Shown: positions 42,137 to 50,897 of the stretch, one piece after another
Layout of the letters: every line of letters begins with the position of its first letter
Numbering within the stretch: the first letter of the stretch is position 1
Source: CALGFH01 sp036003705
GTDB taxonomy: Bacteria > Actinomycetota > CALGFH01
DNA: 64,000 nt
Assembly: GCA_036003705.1 (NCBI GenBank)
Contig: DASYSE010000079.1
Coordinates: forward strand, 1-64,000
Direction of reading: 5' to 3'
Position numbers and translations under genes: made by a program
Notes under the pieces: generated by a model
What the model saw: only the letters and a program-made list of their open reading frames with translations
Database searches by the model: none
Told to the model about the DNA's origin: nothing

Positions 42137-44953
42137 ATGGACACGTCTCCTCCGCCCGCCAGCGACCCCGGACGCTCGTTCGGGCTGCGTAACTGGCGCG
42201 TTCGATCAAAGCTGATCGCCGTCCTGGTCATCCCGGCCGTCGCGTTCCTCGTGCTCGCCAGCTTCGGCATCGGCTCCCTGGTCCGCAACGCCCAGGCATT
42301 CGACAACGGCCGCAGGCTGGCCGAGCTCGGCCGCCAGGTCACTGCGCTGGTGCACGAGCTGCAGGCGGAACGCGACCTCAGCGCCGCCTTCGTCGAGAGC
42401 GACAACAAGGCGGTGGGCCAGGCGCTCAGCGAGCAGCAGCCGCGTGCCGACCGCGCCGCCGCCGACTACCGTGCTGCAGAGGCGCCGCTGTACGACGACC
42501 TCGGCCGGCGCCTGCAGGGCAAGTTCGACGCGGTGCGGGCGGGGCTGAACAACCTGGCGGCGCTGCGGGAATCCGCCCGGTCGTCCTCGCTCACCGCACG
42601 CGCCACCTTCGCCGAGTACTCGAGGATCGTCGACCAGCTCCTCGACGTGAACGCCGACATCGCCGAGCCGGGCGGGGACGAGGAGCTCGCGCAGTCGGTC
42701 CGGTCGTTCAACGACCTGTCGCGCGCCAAGGAGGTCACCTCGCAGCTGCGCGGCCTCCTGTACGCCCTTGCCTTCCAGAAGCGCTTCGAGTTCGGTGGCT
42801 TCCAGGACTTCTCCGGCCTGCTGGCCCAGCAGCAGGCGGCGTTCGACGAGTTCCAGGCCGACGCCAACGACCAGCAGCGCAGCCTGTTCGCCGACGTGGT
42901 CCAGGGGCAGGCGGTGCTCCAGGTCGACCGGATCCAGGGCACCGCCGTCCGCCGCCAGTCCGGCGACGAGATCGACCCGGATCAATGGCTGGCCGCCAGC
43001 ACCACCAACATGGAGCTGCTGCGCAGCGTCGAGTCGCGGTTGCTGGACGGCGTCATCGGTCAGAGTGGGGAGCTCAGCTCCTCCGCCCAGCGCGACGCGC
43101 TTCGAAATGCGCTGCTGATCGCCCTGATCCTCGGCGTCGCCCTGCTGGCGCTGCTGGTGGTGGCCCGGTCGATGGCGCAGCCGCTGCAGCGGCTGCGCGC
43201 CGGGGCGATCGAGATCGCCCAGCACCGGCTGCCCGACGCGGTCCAGCGGCTGCGGACCACCGAGCTCGGCGACCTCGACGTCCGGGTGGAGCCGCTCGGG
43301 ATCCACTCCAGGGACGAGATCGGCCAGGTCGCCCAGGCGGTCGACGACATCCAGGAGGTCGCCGTCCGGCTGGCCAGCGAACAGTCCGCCCTGCGCCGGT
43401 CGATCGGTGACATGTTCACCAACCTGGCCCGCCGCTCCCAGACGCTGATCGACCGCCAGCTGGAGCTGATCGACGACCTGGAGCGCAACGAGACCGACCC
43501 GGAGACCCTCGAGCACCTGTTCCGCCTCGACCACCTGGCGACCCGCATGCGCCGCAACGCCGAGGACCTGATCGTGCTCTCGGGCGCCGACCCGGGACGG
43601 CACTGGGTGCAGCCGATGACCATCGTGGACGTGGTCAGGGCGGCCGCCGCCGAGGTCGAGGAGTACCAGCGGGTCGAGTTCCTTCCCCTGGCCGACCTGG
43701 AGATCGGCGGGCACGCCGCGGTCGACATCATCCACCTGCTGGCCGAGCTGATCGAGAACGCGACCGCGTTCTCGCCGCCCAACACCAAGGTCCAGATCGC
43801 CGGCCAGGCGGTGCCGCACGGCTACGTGGTCGAGATCGAGGACCGGGGCCTCGGCATGAGCGACGAGGAGCTGATCCAGGCCAACGAGCGGCTGGCCAAC
43901 CCGCCGGAGATCGACTTCGCCCTCTCCCGGGTGCTCGGCCTGTACGTGGTCGGCCGGCTGGGCCAGCGGCACGGGATCAAGGTGCAGCTCCGCCACTCCT
44001 GGTACGGCGGGGTGACCGCACTGACCCTGCTGCCCCATGCCCTGCTGGTCTGGCCGAAGGTGCCGCAGGCGATCCCCGAGCCGGCCACCGCGACCGCCGT
44101 CCAGAGCAGGGCCGAGCTTCCGTCGCCGGAGCGTCCGGCCGAGCCGCGGCAAGCCCGGTCCGGCGATCAAACGCCGATCTTCGAGGCGGCCCGCTCCGAC
44201 TGGTTCGTGGCCGACCCGCCCGAGCCGGCGCCGCTGCCGCTCCGCCAGCGCCAGCACCGTGGAGCCGCCCCCGACGGCGACGGCGGCGGCATGCCCGCCG
44301 ACCGCTCGACCTCCCAGCCCGACGGACGGCCACCCCCGCCGGTGCCCCCCGACCCCGGGCACCGGCCGTACCGGCCGGCCCCGACCCCGCCGGCGGAGGA
44401 GCCGCGCCCCTTCCGCCAGGCGCCGACCCCGACGGCCGAGGAGCGTCCCTACCAGCCCGCCCCGCCGACGGCCCAGGAGCGTCCCTACCAGCCGGCCCCG
44501 CCGACGGCCGAGCAGCCGGCGCCGTACCGGCCCGAGCCGGCCCGAGCGGTCGACGACGAGTCCCCGCTCTACCAGGCCGAGCGGGCCCGGCTCCGGGAGG
44601 CGCCGGCCCCGCCACCGGCCGAACCGCCCGGCTACCGGTCCGAGCCGTCCCCGACGGCCGCGGCCGCCCCGCCGCCACCACCGTCGGCGGCCGCCCCGGC
44701 GGCCCCGGCGGCGCCCGACACGGGCTCGCGGCTGACCCAGGCAGGCCTGCCACGACGTGTGCCCCGGGCCAACCTCGCCCCCGGCATGGTCGCGACCGAG
44801 GAGACCGGCGACCAGCCTCCACCCGGCCCAGCATCCGGCCGCTCCCCGGATGAGGTCCGCAGCATGCTGTCCAGCTATCGCACCGGGATCGAGCGGGGCC
44901 GAACCGTGGCCGAAGGCTCGGACCCGGGCGAGCGCCCACCGGACACACCCTAG
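42137..44953 (+). CDS. NIT-domain sensor histidine kinase, conservon CvnA-like
   Basis: 938 residues. A first membrane helix (about 25-46) leads to an extracytoplasmic NIT sensing domain (about 60-310; VHELQAERDLSAAF is its typical block), a second helix (about 320-342), HAMP (about 343-430), a dimerisation helix with the likely phospho-His in LFRLDHLATRMRRNAEDL, and a HATPase with N-box ELIENATAFSPPNTK and G-box EDRGLGMSDEEL. The last ~290 residues are Pro/Ala-rich and disordered with a 12-residue repeat. NIT domains respond to nitrate/nitrite in known cases. Followed by roadblock and DUF742 genes as in Streptomyces conservons. Confidence 0.92.
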   Translation: MDTSPPPASDPGRSFGLRNWRVRSKLIAVLVIPAVAFLVLASFGIGSLVRNAQAFDNGRRLAELGRQVTALVHELQAERDLSAAFVESDNKAVGQALSEQQPRADRAAADYRAAEAPLYDDLGRRLQGKFDAVRAGLNNLAALRESARSSSLTARATFAEYSRIVDQLLDVNADIAEPGGDEELAQSVRSFNDLSRAKEVTSQLRGLLYALAFQKRFEFGGFQDFSGLLAQQQAAFDEFQADANDQQRSLFADVVQGQAVLQVDRIQGTAVRRQSGDEIDPDQWLAASTTNMELLRSVESRLLDGVIGQSGELSSSAQRDALRNALLIALILGVALLALLVVARSMAQPLQRLRAGAIEIAQHRLPDAVQRLRTTELGDLDVRVEPLGIHSRDEIGQVAQAVDDIQEVAVRLASEQSALRRSIGDMFTNLARRSQTLIDRQLELIDDLERNETDPETLEHLFRLDHLATRMRRNAEDLIVLSGADPGRHWVQPMTIVDVVRAAAAEVEEYQRVEFLPLADLEIGGHAAVDIIHLLAELIENATAFSPPNTKVQIAGQAVPHGYVVEIEDRGLGMSDEELIQANERLANPPEIDFALSRVLGLYVVGRLGQRHGIKVQLRHSWYGGVTALTLLPHALLVWPKVPQAIPEPATATAVQSRAELPSPERPAEPRQARSGDQTPIFEAARSDWFVADPPEPAPLPLRQRQHRGAAPDGDGGGMPADRSTSQPDGRPPPPVPPDPGHRPYRPAPTPPAEEPRPFRQAPTPTAEERPYQPAPPTAQERPYQPAPPTAEQPAPYRPEPARAVDDESPLYQAERARLREAPAPPPAEPPGYRSEPSPTAAAAPPPPPSAAAPAAPAAPDTGSRLTQAGLPRRVPRANLAPGMVATEETGDQPPPGPASGRSPDEVRSMLSSYRTGIERGRTVAEGSDPGERPPDTP
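44441..44512 (+). repeat. In-frame 36-bp tandem repeat in the kinase tail
   Basis: Two 36-bp copies encode ERPYQPAPPTAQ and ERPYQPAPPTAE, in a wider series of related Pro-rich units (for example RPYRPAPTPPAEE just before). Low-complexity linker expansion. Confidence 0.8.
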
Positions 44954-44965
44954 AGGGCGGGCGAG

Positions 44966-45388
44966 ATGGCACAGCTCAGCTCCGACGCCCGCAACCTCAA
45001 CTGGCTGGTCGGGAACTTCGCCAAGGCCACGCCGGGCGTGGCCCACGCCATGGTCGTCTCGGCCGACGGGTTGCCGGTGGCGGTCTCCGATCGGCTTGAC
45101 CGGCCGCGGGCCGACCAGCTCGCCGCCATCGCCTCCGGCCTGGCCAGCCTGACCCAGGGCGCCTCCCGCTGCTTCGACGGCGGGCTGGTCACCCAGACGG
45201 TCGTCGAGATGGACCGCGGCTTCCTGTTCGTCATGTCGATCAGCGACGGCTCCCTGCTGGCCGTGCTGGCGGCCACCTCCTGCAACGTCGGCGTGGTCGC
45301 CTACGAGATGACCGTCCTCGTGGCCCGCGCCGGCGACGTCCTCACGCCCAGCCTCCGCGCCGAGCTCCAGGCCACCCTCCCGTCATGA
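44966..45388 (+). CDS. Roadblock/LC7 domain protein, conservon CvnB-like
   Basis: 140-residue single-domain protein: [60 protein letters not shown] and [19 protein letters not shown]. Roadblock proteins act as regulators or GEF-like partners of small Ras-like GTPases. It begins 12 bp after the kinase gene and is followed by a DUF742 gene, the standard conservon order, but the cognate GTPase gene is missing. Confidence 0.94.
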   Translation: MAQLSSDARNLNWLVGNFAKATPGVAHAMVVSADGLPVAVSDRLDRPRADQLAAIASGLASLTQGASRCFDGGLVTQTVVEMDRGFLFVMSISDGSLLAVLAATSCNVGVVAYEMTVLVARAGDVLTPSLRAELQATLPS

Positions 45389-45421
45389 GCCGCCCACGCC
45401 AAGCCAGATGAGGCACAGCGC

Positions 45422-45787
45422 GTGACCACTCCCGAAGATCAGCCCAGCTCAAGCCGCAGACGGGTCCGGCCGTACGCCATGACCGGCGGGCGCACCCGGC
45501 CGGCACATACGGATCTGGAGATCGAGGCGCTGGTCTCGACGACCTCACTGGGGGAGCGGACCCCGAAGCTGACCGTCGAGCAGCGGGCCATCGCCGCCCT
45601 GTGCCGCGACATCCTCTCGATCGCCGAGATCTCGGCCCGGCTCGACCTCCCGCTCGGCGTCACCCGGGTGCTGGTCGGCGACATGGCCGACGAGGGCATG
45701 GTCATGGTCCACCGGCCCGCACAGGGCGGCGACCGTCCCGACCTGGCGCTGCTGGAGCGGGTGCTGTACGGGTTGCGGTCGATCTGA
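45422..45787 (+). CDS. DUF742 protein, conservon CvnC-like
   Basis: 121 residues with the DUF742 hallmarks RRRVRPYAMTGGRTRP near the N-terminus and a winged-helix-like core SIAEISARLDLPLGVTRVLV followed by GDMADEGMVMVHRP. DUF742 proteins sit between roadblock and GTPase genes in conservons. GTG start with GAGG 8 nt upstream. The next gene is a binding lipoprotein, not a GTPase. Confidence 0.94.
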   Translation: MTTPEDQPSSSRRRVRPYAMTGGRTRPAHTDLEIEALVSTTSLGERTPKLTVEQRAIAALCRDILSIAEISARLDLPLGVTRVLVGDMADEGMVMVHRPAQGGDRPDLALLERVLYGLRSI

Positions 45788-45896
45788 CTCCCGTGTCCAG
45801 GGAACCGAGCCGGATGGTTGACAGCCCCTTCGGCGCTGGTGAAACCTTAGGCCGCCAATGTCCCAACTATGCCTACATGTCCCGAGAGGAAGCCAC

Positions 45897-47063
45897 ATGC
45901 GCAGCGTTCGACTAGGCATCATCGTCTTGGCTGTGACCGCCCTCAGCGCCGCTGGCTGCGGCGGTGACGGGGACGAGGCGACTCCCAAGAGCCCCGCCTC
46001 CACCGCGCCGTCGGACGCGAGCGTCAACCTGGCGGGGACGTGCCCGAGCCCCATCGTGATCCAGACCGACTGGGACCCCGAGTCCGAGTACGGGGTCTAC
46101 TACCACCTGCTCGGCCCCAACCCGAAGATCGACACCGAACACAAGCGGGTGAGCGGGCCGCTGCTCGCCGGGGGCAAGGACACCGGCGTCCAGCTGGAGG
46201 TGCGCACCGGCGGACCGTCGATCGGGTTCGAGCCGGTCTCCTCGCAGATGTACAAGGACACCGACATCACCCTTGGGCAGGTCAGCACCGACGAGGCGAT
46301 CCGCTTCTCGGCCAAGCAGGCCACCCTGGCGGTGGCGGCGCCCATGGAGACCAGCCCGTTCATGATCATGTGGGACCCGGGGACCTACCCGCAGTTCAAC
46401 ACCATCGCCGACATCGGCAAGACCGAGACCAAGGTCCTCTACTTCGAGGGCGACACCTACATGGCCTACCTGACCGGGACCAACGTCCTGAAGAAGTCAC
46501 AGGTCGACGGGTCCTACGACGGCAAGCCGGGCAACTTCGTGGCCGCCGGCGGCAAGGTCGCCCAGGCCGGGTTCGCCACCTCGGAGCCGTACATCTACGA
46601 GCACGAGGTCCGGCAGTGGAACAAGCCGGTGAAGTACGCGCTGGTGAGCGAGGCCGGCTACCCGTTCTATCCCCAGGCGCTGTCGATCCGCGTGGCCGAC
46701 AAGCAGAAGCTCGCGCCCTGCCTGGAGAAGCTGGTGCCGATCGTCCAGCGCGCCCAGGTCGACTTCCTGGCCAACCCGGCCAAGACCAACCAGCTGCTCC
46801 TCGACCTGATCAAGAAGTACAACACCGGCTGGGTCTACTCGGCCGGCCTGGCCGACTACGCCATCACCAAGATGCGCGAGGACTTCGTGACCAACGGGCC
46901 CGACAAGACGCTTGGCAACTTCGATACCGCCCGGGTGCAGCGCATGATCGAGATCGTGACGCCGATCTTCACCGCACAGCGCCAGCCTCCCAAGGCCAAC
47001 CTCAAGCCGGAGGACATCGCCACCAACGAGTTCGTGGACGAGAACATCGGCGTCGCCGGGTGA
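45897..47063 (+). CDS. ABC transporter substrate-binding lipoprotein, copy 2
   Basis: 388 residues, a close paralogue of the lipoprotein at 38535 (roughly three quarters of positions identical by eye in PIVIQTDWDPESEYGVYYHL to SPFMIMWDPGTYPQFNTIAD). The DNA for EYGVYYHLLGPNPK is identical in both. Signal peptide MRSVRLGIIVLAVTALSAAGC with lipobox Cys. The ATG at 45897 has GAGAGGA just upstream and gives a clean signal peptide; an in-frame ATG at 45858 adds 13 odd residues. It lies where a conservon GTPase gene would be expected, 110 bp after DUF742, with TTGACA at 45818 as a possible -35. Confidence 0.9.
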   Translation: MRSVRLGIIVLAVTALSAAGCGGDGDEATPKSPASTAPSDASVNLAGTCPSPIVIQTDWDPESEYGVYYHLLGPNPKIDTEHKRVSGPLLAGGKDTGVQLEVRTGGPSIGFEPVSSQMYKDTDITLGQVSTDEAIRFSAKQATLAVAAPMETSPFMIMWDPGTYPQFNTIADIGKTETKVLYFEGDTYMAYLTGTNVLKKSQVDGSYDGKPGNFVAAGGKVAQAGFATSEPYIYEHEVRQWNKPVKYALVSEAGYPFYPQALSIRVADKQKLAPCLEKLVPIVQRAQVDFLANPAKTNQLLLDLIKKYNTGWVYSAGLADYAITKMREDFVTNGPDKTLGNFDTARVQRMIEIVTPIFTAQRQPPKANLKPEDIATNEFVDENIGVAG

Positions 47064-47176
47064 CCTCCCCCCGGGCCGCCCATTCGTGTGGACGCGGCGG
47101 ATCCGTCGGCCGGGCAGGCACGCCCGGCGGGGATCGCCACAATCGGCCGCAGGGGTTCAACTCGGGATGACAATGG

Positions 47177-47202
47177 TGTAGTTACAAAGTTGTAGTTATA
47201 CT
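47177..47202 (+). promoter_or_regulatory. AT-rich promoter with direct repeat before the DUF559 gene
   Basis: TGTAGTTA occurs at 47177-47184 and 47191-47198, 14 bp apart, and TATACT (47197-47202) is a good -10. The ~35-bp stretch is strikingly AT-rich for this genome. The direct repeat could be an operator. The GTG of the next gene is 48 bp on and has its own AGGGGAG site. Confidence 0.5.
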
Positions 47203-47250
47203 GCAACCTTACCTTGCCAAGCCTCACGCGCGTACGGGCCGAGCAGGGGA

Positions 47251-47721
47251 GTGCCAGTGCAACAGCCGGTCGCCGGACGCGGCGACGAACCACCACGAGG
47301 GCCGCAGCCGGTCGGAGCCGCCCTCGGTGCCGCCATGGCCGAGCTGCTCGCCAAGTCCGACCCGGCGGCCCGCCGCCTGCTCGGCCGGGTCGAGCGCCCC
47401 CTGGCACGGCTCTGGCTGGCCGCCTGGCTGCCCGCCGCGCCCGCGGGCACGCTGGTCGAGCCCAACTGCAAGATCGGCCCCTACCGGGTCGACTTCCTGC
47501 TGGTTCCCCGGGTGGTCGTGGAGATCGACGGCGGGGGGCCGGTGCGGTCCAGCTCCGACCAGGTGGTGCGGGAGCGGCGGCGCGACCGCTACCTGGTCGC
47601 CCAGGGCTACGCCGTCCTCCGCTTCGCCGGCGACGAGGTCTGGGCCAACCCCTGGCGCTGCGCCGGCGAGGTCCGCGACTACCTCCTGGGCCGCCCCGCC
47701 GCCGGGGTCGGGGGTGCCTGA
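47251..47721 (+). CDS. DUF559 / PD-(D/E)XK nuclease-like protein
   Basis: 156 residues. After a disordered ~30-residue lead come LARLWLAAWLPAAP and the nuclease core PYRVDFLLVPRVVVEIDGGG, with Asp and the E-x-D in the positions of the PD-(D/E)XK active site, then RDRYLVAQGYAVLRFAGDEV. DUF559 is related to very-short-patch repair endonucleases. No methylase or target-recognition gene is adjacent. GTG at 47251. It converges with the ThDP enzyme gene 5 bp downstream. Confidence 0.8.
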   Translation: MPVQQPVAGRGDEPPRGPQPVGAALGAAMAELLAKSDPAARRLLGRVERPLARLWLAAWLPAAPAGTLVEPNCKIGPYRVDFLLVPRVVVEIDGGGPVRSSSDQVVRERRRDRYLVAQGYAVLRFAGDEVWANPWRCAGEVRDYLLGRPAAGVGGA

Positions 47722-47726
47722 CGACG

Positions 47727-49400
47727 CTACAGCCCTGAGGTCGACCGCGGGTAGGCGACCTGCGGGTCGGTGGCCACGTTGACCAGGTAGGGGACACCGG
47801 CGTCGAAGGCCCGGCGCAGGGCGGGACCGAGCTCGGCCGGCGCGGTGACCAGCTCGCCGGCCCCGCCAAGGGCCGCCGCGACCTGGTCGTAGCGGCAGCC
47901 CGGCTGCAGGTCGGCGGCCACGTCGTAGCCGTACATCATCCGCATGGGGTGCTTCTCGAGCCCCCAGATGCCGTTGTTGCCGCAGACCATGACCACCGGC
48001 AGCCGGTGCCGGACGAGCGTGTCGACGTCCATCAGGGAGAACCCGGCCGCGCCGTCGCCCAGCAGCAGCACCACCTGGGCGGCGGGCCGGGCCAGCCGGG
48101 CCGCGATCGCGTAGCCGAGGCCGGTGCCAAGGCAGCCGTACGGTCCCGGGTCGAGCCAGTTCCCCGGCAGGGCCGGCTCGACGAACCGGCCGGCGAAGGA
48201 GACGAAGTCGCCGCCGTCGCCGATCACCACCGCGTCGTCGGCCAGCAGCCGCCGCAGCTCCCCGTACACCCTCGCCGGATGGATCGGGGCGGCCTCGCTG
48301 CCCAGCAGCTCCCTGTCCCGCTCGGCCGCCGCCCCCGCCTGGGCGCGCAGCCGCTCCAGCCACGGCCCGGTCGCCGGCCGCCGCCCGGCCCTGCCCACCG
48401 CCTCGACCAGCCCGTCCAGCACCAGCCGAAGGTCGCCGGCCGCGCCCCCGGCCAGCTCGACGTGGCCGGCGAGCTGGGCGGGCGCGTCGACCAGGTGGAC
48501 GACCTTGGCCGGGGGCGCCCCGTCGCGCCCCCCGAAGCTGCCGTACCCGAGCCGGAAGTCGAGCGGCGCCCCGGCCACCAGCACCAGGTCGGCGGCTCCC
48601 AGGGCGAGCGCCCGGGCCCTGGTCACCAGCAGCCCGCCGGGGCCAGGGGGAACGATCCCGCGGCCCTGCCCGTTGGCGACGACGGGCAGCCGCAGCGCCT
48701 CGGCGCACTGCCGGGCGGCCTCCTCGGCCCGGTCGGCCCACACGTCGGAGCCGAGCACCAGCACCGGCCGCTCGGCCGCACCCAGCAGCCGCGCCACCGC
48801 CGCCAGGGCGTCGGGATCTGGTTCACGGCCGCTCGGGGGTGGCGGGTGGGGCAGCTCCGCCTGCGCCTGCGAGTACAACGCCTCCAAGGCGAAGTCCAGG
48901 AACACCGGCCCCCGGTGCGGCCGGCCGGCCAGCCGAAACCCGGCGTCGACAGCAGCCGGGATGGCGGCGGTGTCGCCCACCGTGGCCGCCTGCTTGGTGA
49001 CGGTCGCCAGCAGCGGCGGGTGGTCCAGCTCCTGGAGGCTGCCGGTCCCCCAGCGCCCGGTCGAGGCCCTCCCCCCCAGCACCAGCACCGGCGACCCGTT
49101 GAAGTGGGCGGTGGTCACCGCGCTGACCCCGTTGGTCACCCCGGGGCCCGCCGTCAGGACGGCGAGCCCCGGGCGCCGCAGCAGCTTGGCCGTCGCCTCG
49201 GCCGCGAACACCGCGGTCTGCTCGTGGCGCACGTCGACCAGCCGCATCGGCGGGTCGCCCTTGACCGCCCCGTCATACAGCGGGAACACGTGCCCTCCCG
49301 AGAGGGTGAACATCTCCTCCACCCCGTGCCGCCTGGCCACGGCGGTCGCCAGCGCGCCACCGTGCCCTTCGAGGGTCGTCCCGCCCACCGTCACCTCCAC
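47727..49400 (-). CDS. Thiamine-diphosphate-dependent enzyme (acetolactate synthase/oxalyl-CoA decarboxylase-like)
   Basis: 557-residue three-domain ThDP enzyme. The PYR-domain catalytic Glu is in VDVRHEQTAVFAAEATAKLL, the central domain includes RPVLVLGSDVWADRAEEAAR, and the PP-domain cofactor motif runs from GDGAAGFSLMDVDTLV to VMVCGNNGIWG. The subgroup looks closer to 2-hydroxyacyl-CoA lyase/oxalyl-CoA decarboxylase and ALS-like proteins than to true IlvB; no regulatory subunit gene is nearby. GTG start at 49400; a GTG two codons later is equally possible. Confidence 0.88.
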   Translation of the reverse strand: MEVTVGGTTLEGHGGALATAVARRHGVEEMFTLSGGHVFPLYDGAVKGDPPMRLVDVRHEQTAVFAAEATAKLLRRPGLAVLTAGPGVTNGVSAVTTAHFNGSPVLVLGGRASTGRWGTGSLQELDHPPLLATVTKQAATVGDTAAIPAAVDAGFRLAGRPHRGPVFLDFALEALYSQAQAELPHPPPPSGREPDPDALAAVARLLGAAERPVLVLGSDVWADRAEEAARQCAEALRLPVVANGQGRGIVPPGPGGLLVTRARALALGAADLVLVAGAPLDFRLGYGSFGGRDGAPPAKVVHLVDAPAQLAGHVELAGGAAGDLRLVLDGLVEAVGRAGRRPATGPWLERLRAQAGAAAERDRELLGSEAAPIHPARVYGELRRLLADDAVVIGDGGDFVSFAGRFVEPALPGNWLDPGPYGCLGTGLGYAIAARLARPAAQVVLLLGDGAAGFSLMDVDTLVRHRLPVVMVCGNNGIWGLEKHPMRMMYGYDVAADLQPGCRYDQVAAALGGAGELVTAPAELGPALRRAFDAGVPYLVNVATDPQVAYPRSTSGL

Positions 49401-49552
49401 ACCGGCCAGATGCTACCGGGGGCAGCCGCAGCGGAGCATCCCGGGCGCACCATGGGGCGCCTGGGCGGTGTGCGGGTAGCCGCCCGATCCGCCTGGTCTG
49501 GTCGATCCTGCTGGTTGGGCTTTGGTGGGTTGGCTCTGCCACCCTGCTGGCC

Positions 49553-50500
49553 GTGATCCGTCCAACCCGACGCCGTCCGGTCGTGCCGGTGGCCATGCTG
49601 CTCTCCGCGGGGTTGGCTGCGGCCGTGCTGACCGCCGGGTGCCGCGCCGGCCAGGGCGGCGCCACCACGGCCGTCGGCCCGCCGCCCACCACCACAGTCG
49701 CCGGCCCGCCGCCCACCACCGCAGCCGGCGCCGCCGGCGGGCCGGTCAGTTCCGGGTTCGTGGCCTTCGGTGACTTCGGGGGCGGGGCGGCTCAGGGGGC
49801 GGTGGCCGGGGCCATGGAGCGGTGGGCGGCCGCGCACCGGGTCGACGCGCTGGTCACCACCGGTGACAACGTCTACGACCGGGGTGAGCCGGAGCGGTTC
49901 GCCGCCCAGCTCGACCGGCCCTACCGGCGGCTGCGGCGGACCAGGCCGCTGTGGGTGACGTTGGGCAACCACGACGTGATGGCCGGGCATGGCGCCGCCG
50001 AGCTCCTCCATCTCGGCCTGCCCGACCTTCCCTACGCGAAGACCCTGCCGGGCGTGCAGCTGCTGTTCATGGACGCCAACCGGCCCGACCAGGCCCAGGC
50101 GGACTGGCTGGAGGCGCGGCTCGCCGGCCCGGGCCCGCGGCTCCGGGTGGTCGTGTTCCACCAGCCGGCCTGGTCGTGCAGCCGCCACGACTCCGATCGG
50201 GAGGTCGGCCGGCGGTGGGTGCCGGTGCTCGAGCGCCACCGGGTGGCGCTCGTCCTCAACGGCCACGACCACAACTACCAGCGGTTCGTCTCCGCCGCGG
50301 GGGTCACCTACCTGGTCACCGGCGGCGGCGGCAAGAGCCTGTACCCGGTCGACAAGGCCTGCCCGGCCGGCACACCGCAACGGGCCGCCAGCGCCGAACG
50401 CAACCACTTCACGGCCGTCGAGGTCGGTGCCGGGTCGCTGGCCGTGACCGTGGTCGCCGATGACGACGCCGTGCTCGACCGGACGGTCATCCGCCGCTGA
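49553..50500 (+). CDS. Secreted metallophosphoesterase (purple acid phosphatase-like lipoprotein)
   Basis: 315 residues. A signal peptide with lipobox VLTAGC leads to a Thr/Pro linker, then a calcineurin-like domain: FVAFGDFGGGAAQ, VTTGDNVYDRGEPERFAAQL, LWVTLGNHDVMAGH, VVVFHQPAWSCSRHDSD and LNGHDHNYQRF, which supply the dinuclear metal ligands. It acts outside the membrane on phosphate esters. GTG at 49553. Its 3' end overlaps the convergent HATPase gene by 14 bp. Confidence 0.9.
   Translation: MIRPTRRRPVVPVAMLLSAGLAAAVLTAGCRAGQGGATTAVGPPPTTTVAGPPPTTAAGAAGGPVSSGFVAFGDFGGGAAQGAVAGAMERWAAAHRVDALVTTGDNVYDRGEPERFAAQLDRPYRRLRRTRPLWVTLGNHDVMAGHGAAELLHLGLPDLPYAKTLPGVQLLFMDANRPDQAQADWLEARLAGPGPRLRVVVFHQPAWSCSRHDSDREVGRRWVPVLERHRVALVLNGHDHNYQRFVSAAGVTYLVTGGGGKSLYPVDKACPAGTPQRAASAERNHFTAVEVGAGSLAVTVVADDDAVLDRTVIRR
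49676..49729 (+). repeat. In-frame 27-bp tandem duplication in the phosphoesterase linker
   Basis: Two 27-bp copies encode GPPPTTTVA and GPPPTTAAG just after the lipidated Cys; a length-variable linker between membrane anchor and catalytic domain. Confidence 0.8.
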
Positions 50501-50897
50501 TGTCCACCTCGAACCAGATGGTCCGCCCGGCGGAGCTCTCGCGCACGCCCCAACGGCTGGCCAGCGCGCGCACCAGCTCCAGCCCGCGCCCGCCGGCCGA
50601 CCGGACGGCGTGGATGCGGCGGCGCAGGCGGGCCGGCCCGCCGTCGTCGGACACCTCGACCCGGAGCCGGCGGCCGATCACCGCGTAGCCGACCTCCAGC
50701 GTGCCGCTGCCCCTGGCCGGGGACGCCTGGTCGAGGCTGCTGGTCACCGTCTCGCTGACCAGCAGCTGCGCCGTCTCCCAGGCATCGGAGCCGCGGGTCA
50801 GGCCGCCCCGGACGAAGCGTCGGGCGGCGGCGACCTCCTCGGGACGGCGGGCGAAGCGCTTGCGGACGAGAACTGCCTTGGCCACATCCGTGTGCAC
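50487..50897 (-). CDS. RsbW-like HATPase (anti-sigma/regulatory kinase) with altered N-box
   Basis: 136 residues of the HATPase_c_2 type found in anti-sigma factors. The N-box region reads QLLVSETVTSSLDQA where the family usually has a VTNA core: the Glu is kept but the Mg-binding Asn is Ser. The G1 region is VSDDGGPARL and the G2 region GGRGLELVRAL. GTG at 50897 with GAGGAG 5 nt upstream. No anti-anti-sigma or sigma gene is adjacent. Nucleotide binding may be retained; kinase activity is doubtful. Confidence 0.83.
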   Translation of the reverse strand: MHTDVAKAVLVRKRFARRPEEVAAARRFVRGGLTRGSDAWETAQLLVSETVTSSLDQASPARGSGTLEVGYAVIGRRLRVEVSDDGGPARLRRRIHAVRSAGGRGLELVRALASRWGVRESSAGRTIWFEVDISGG

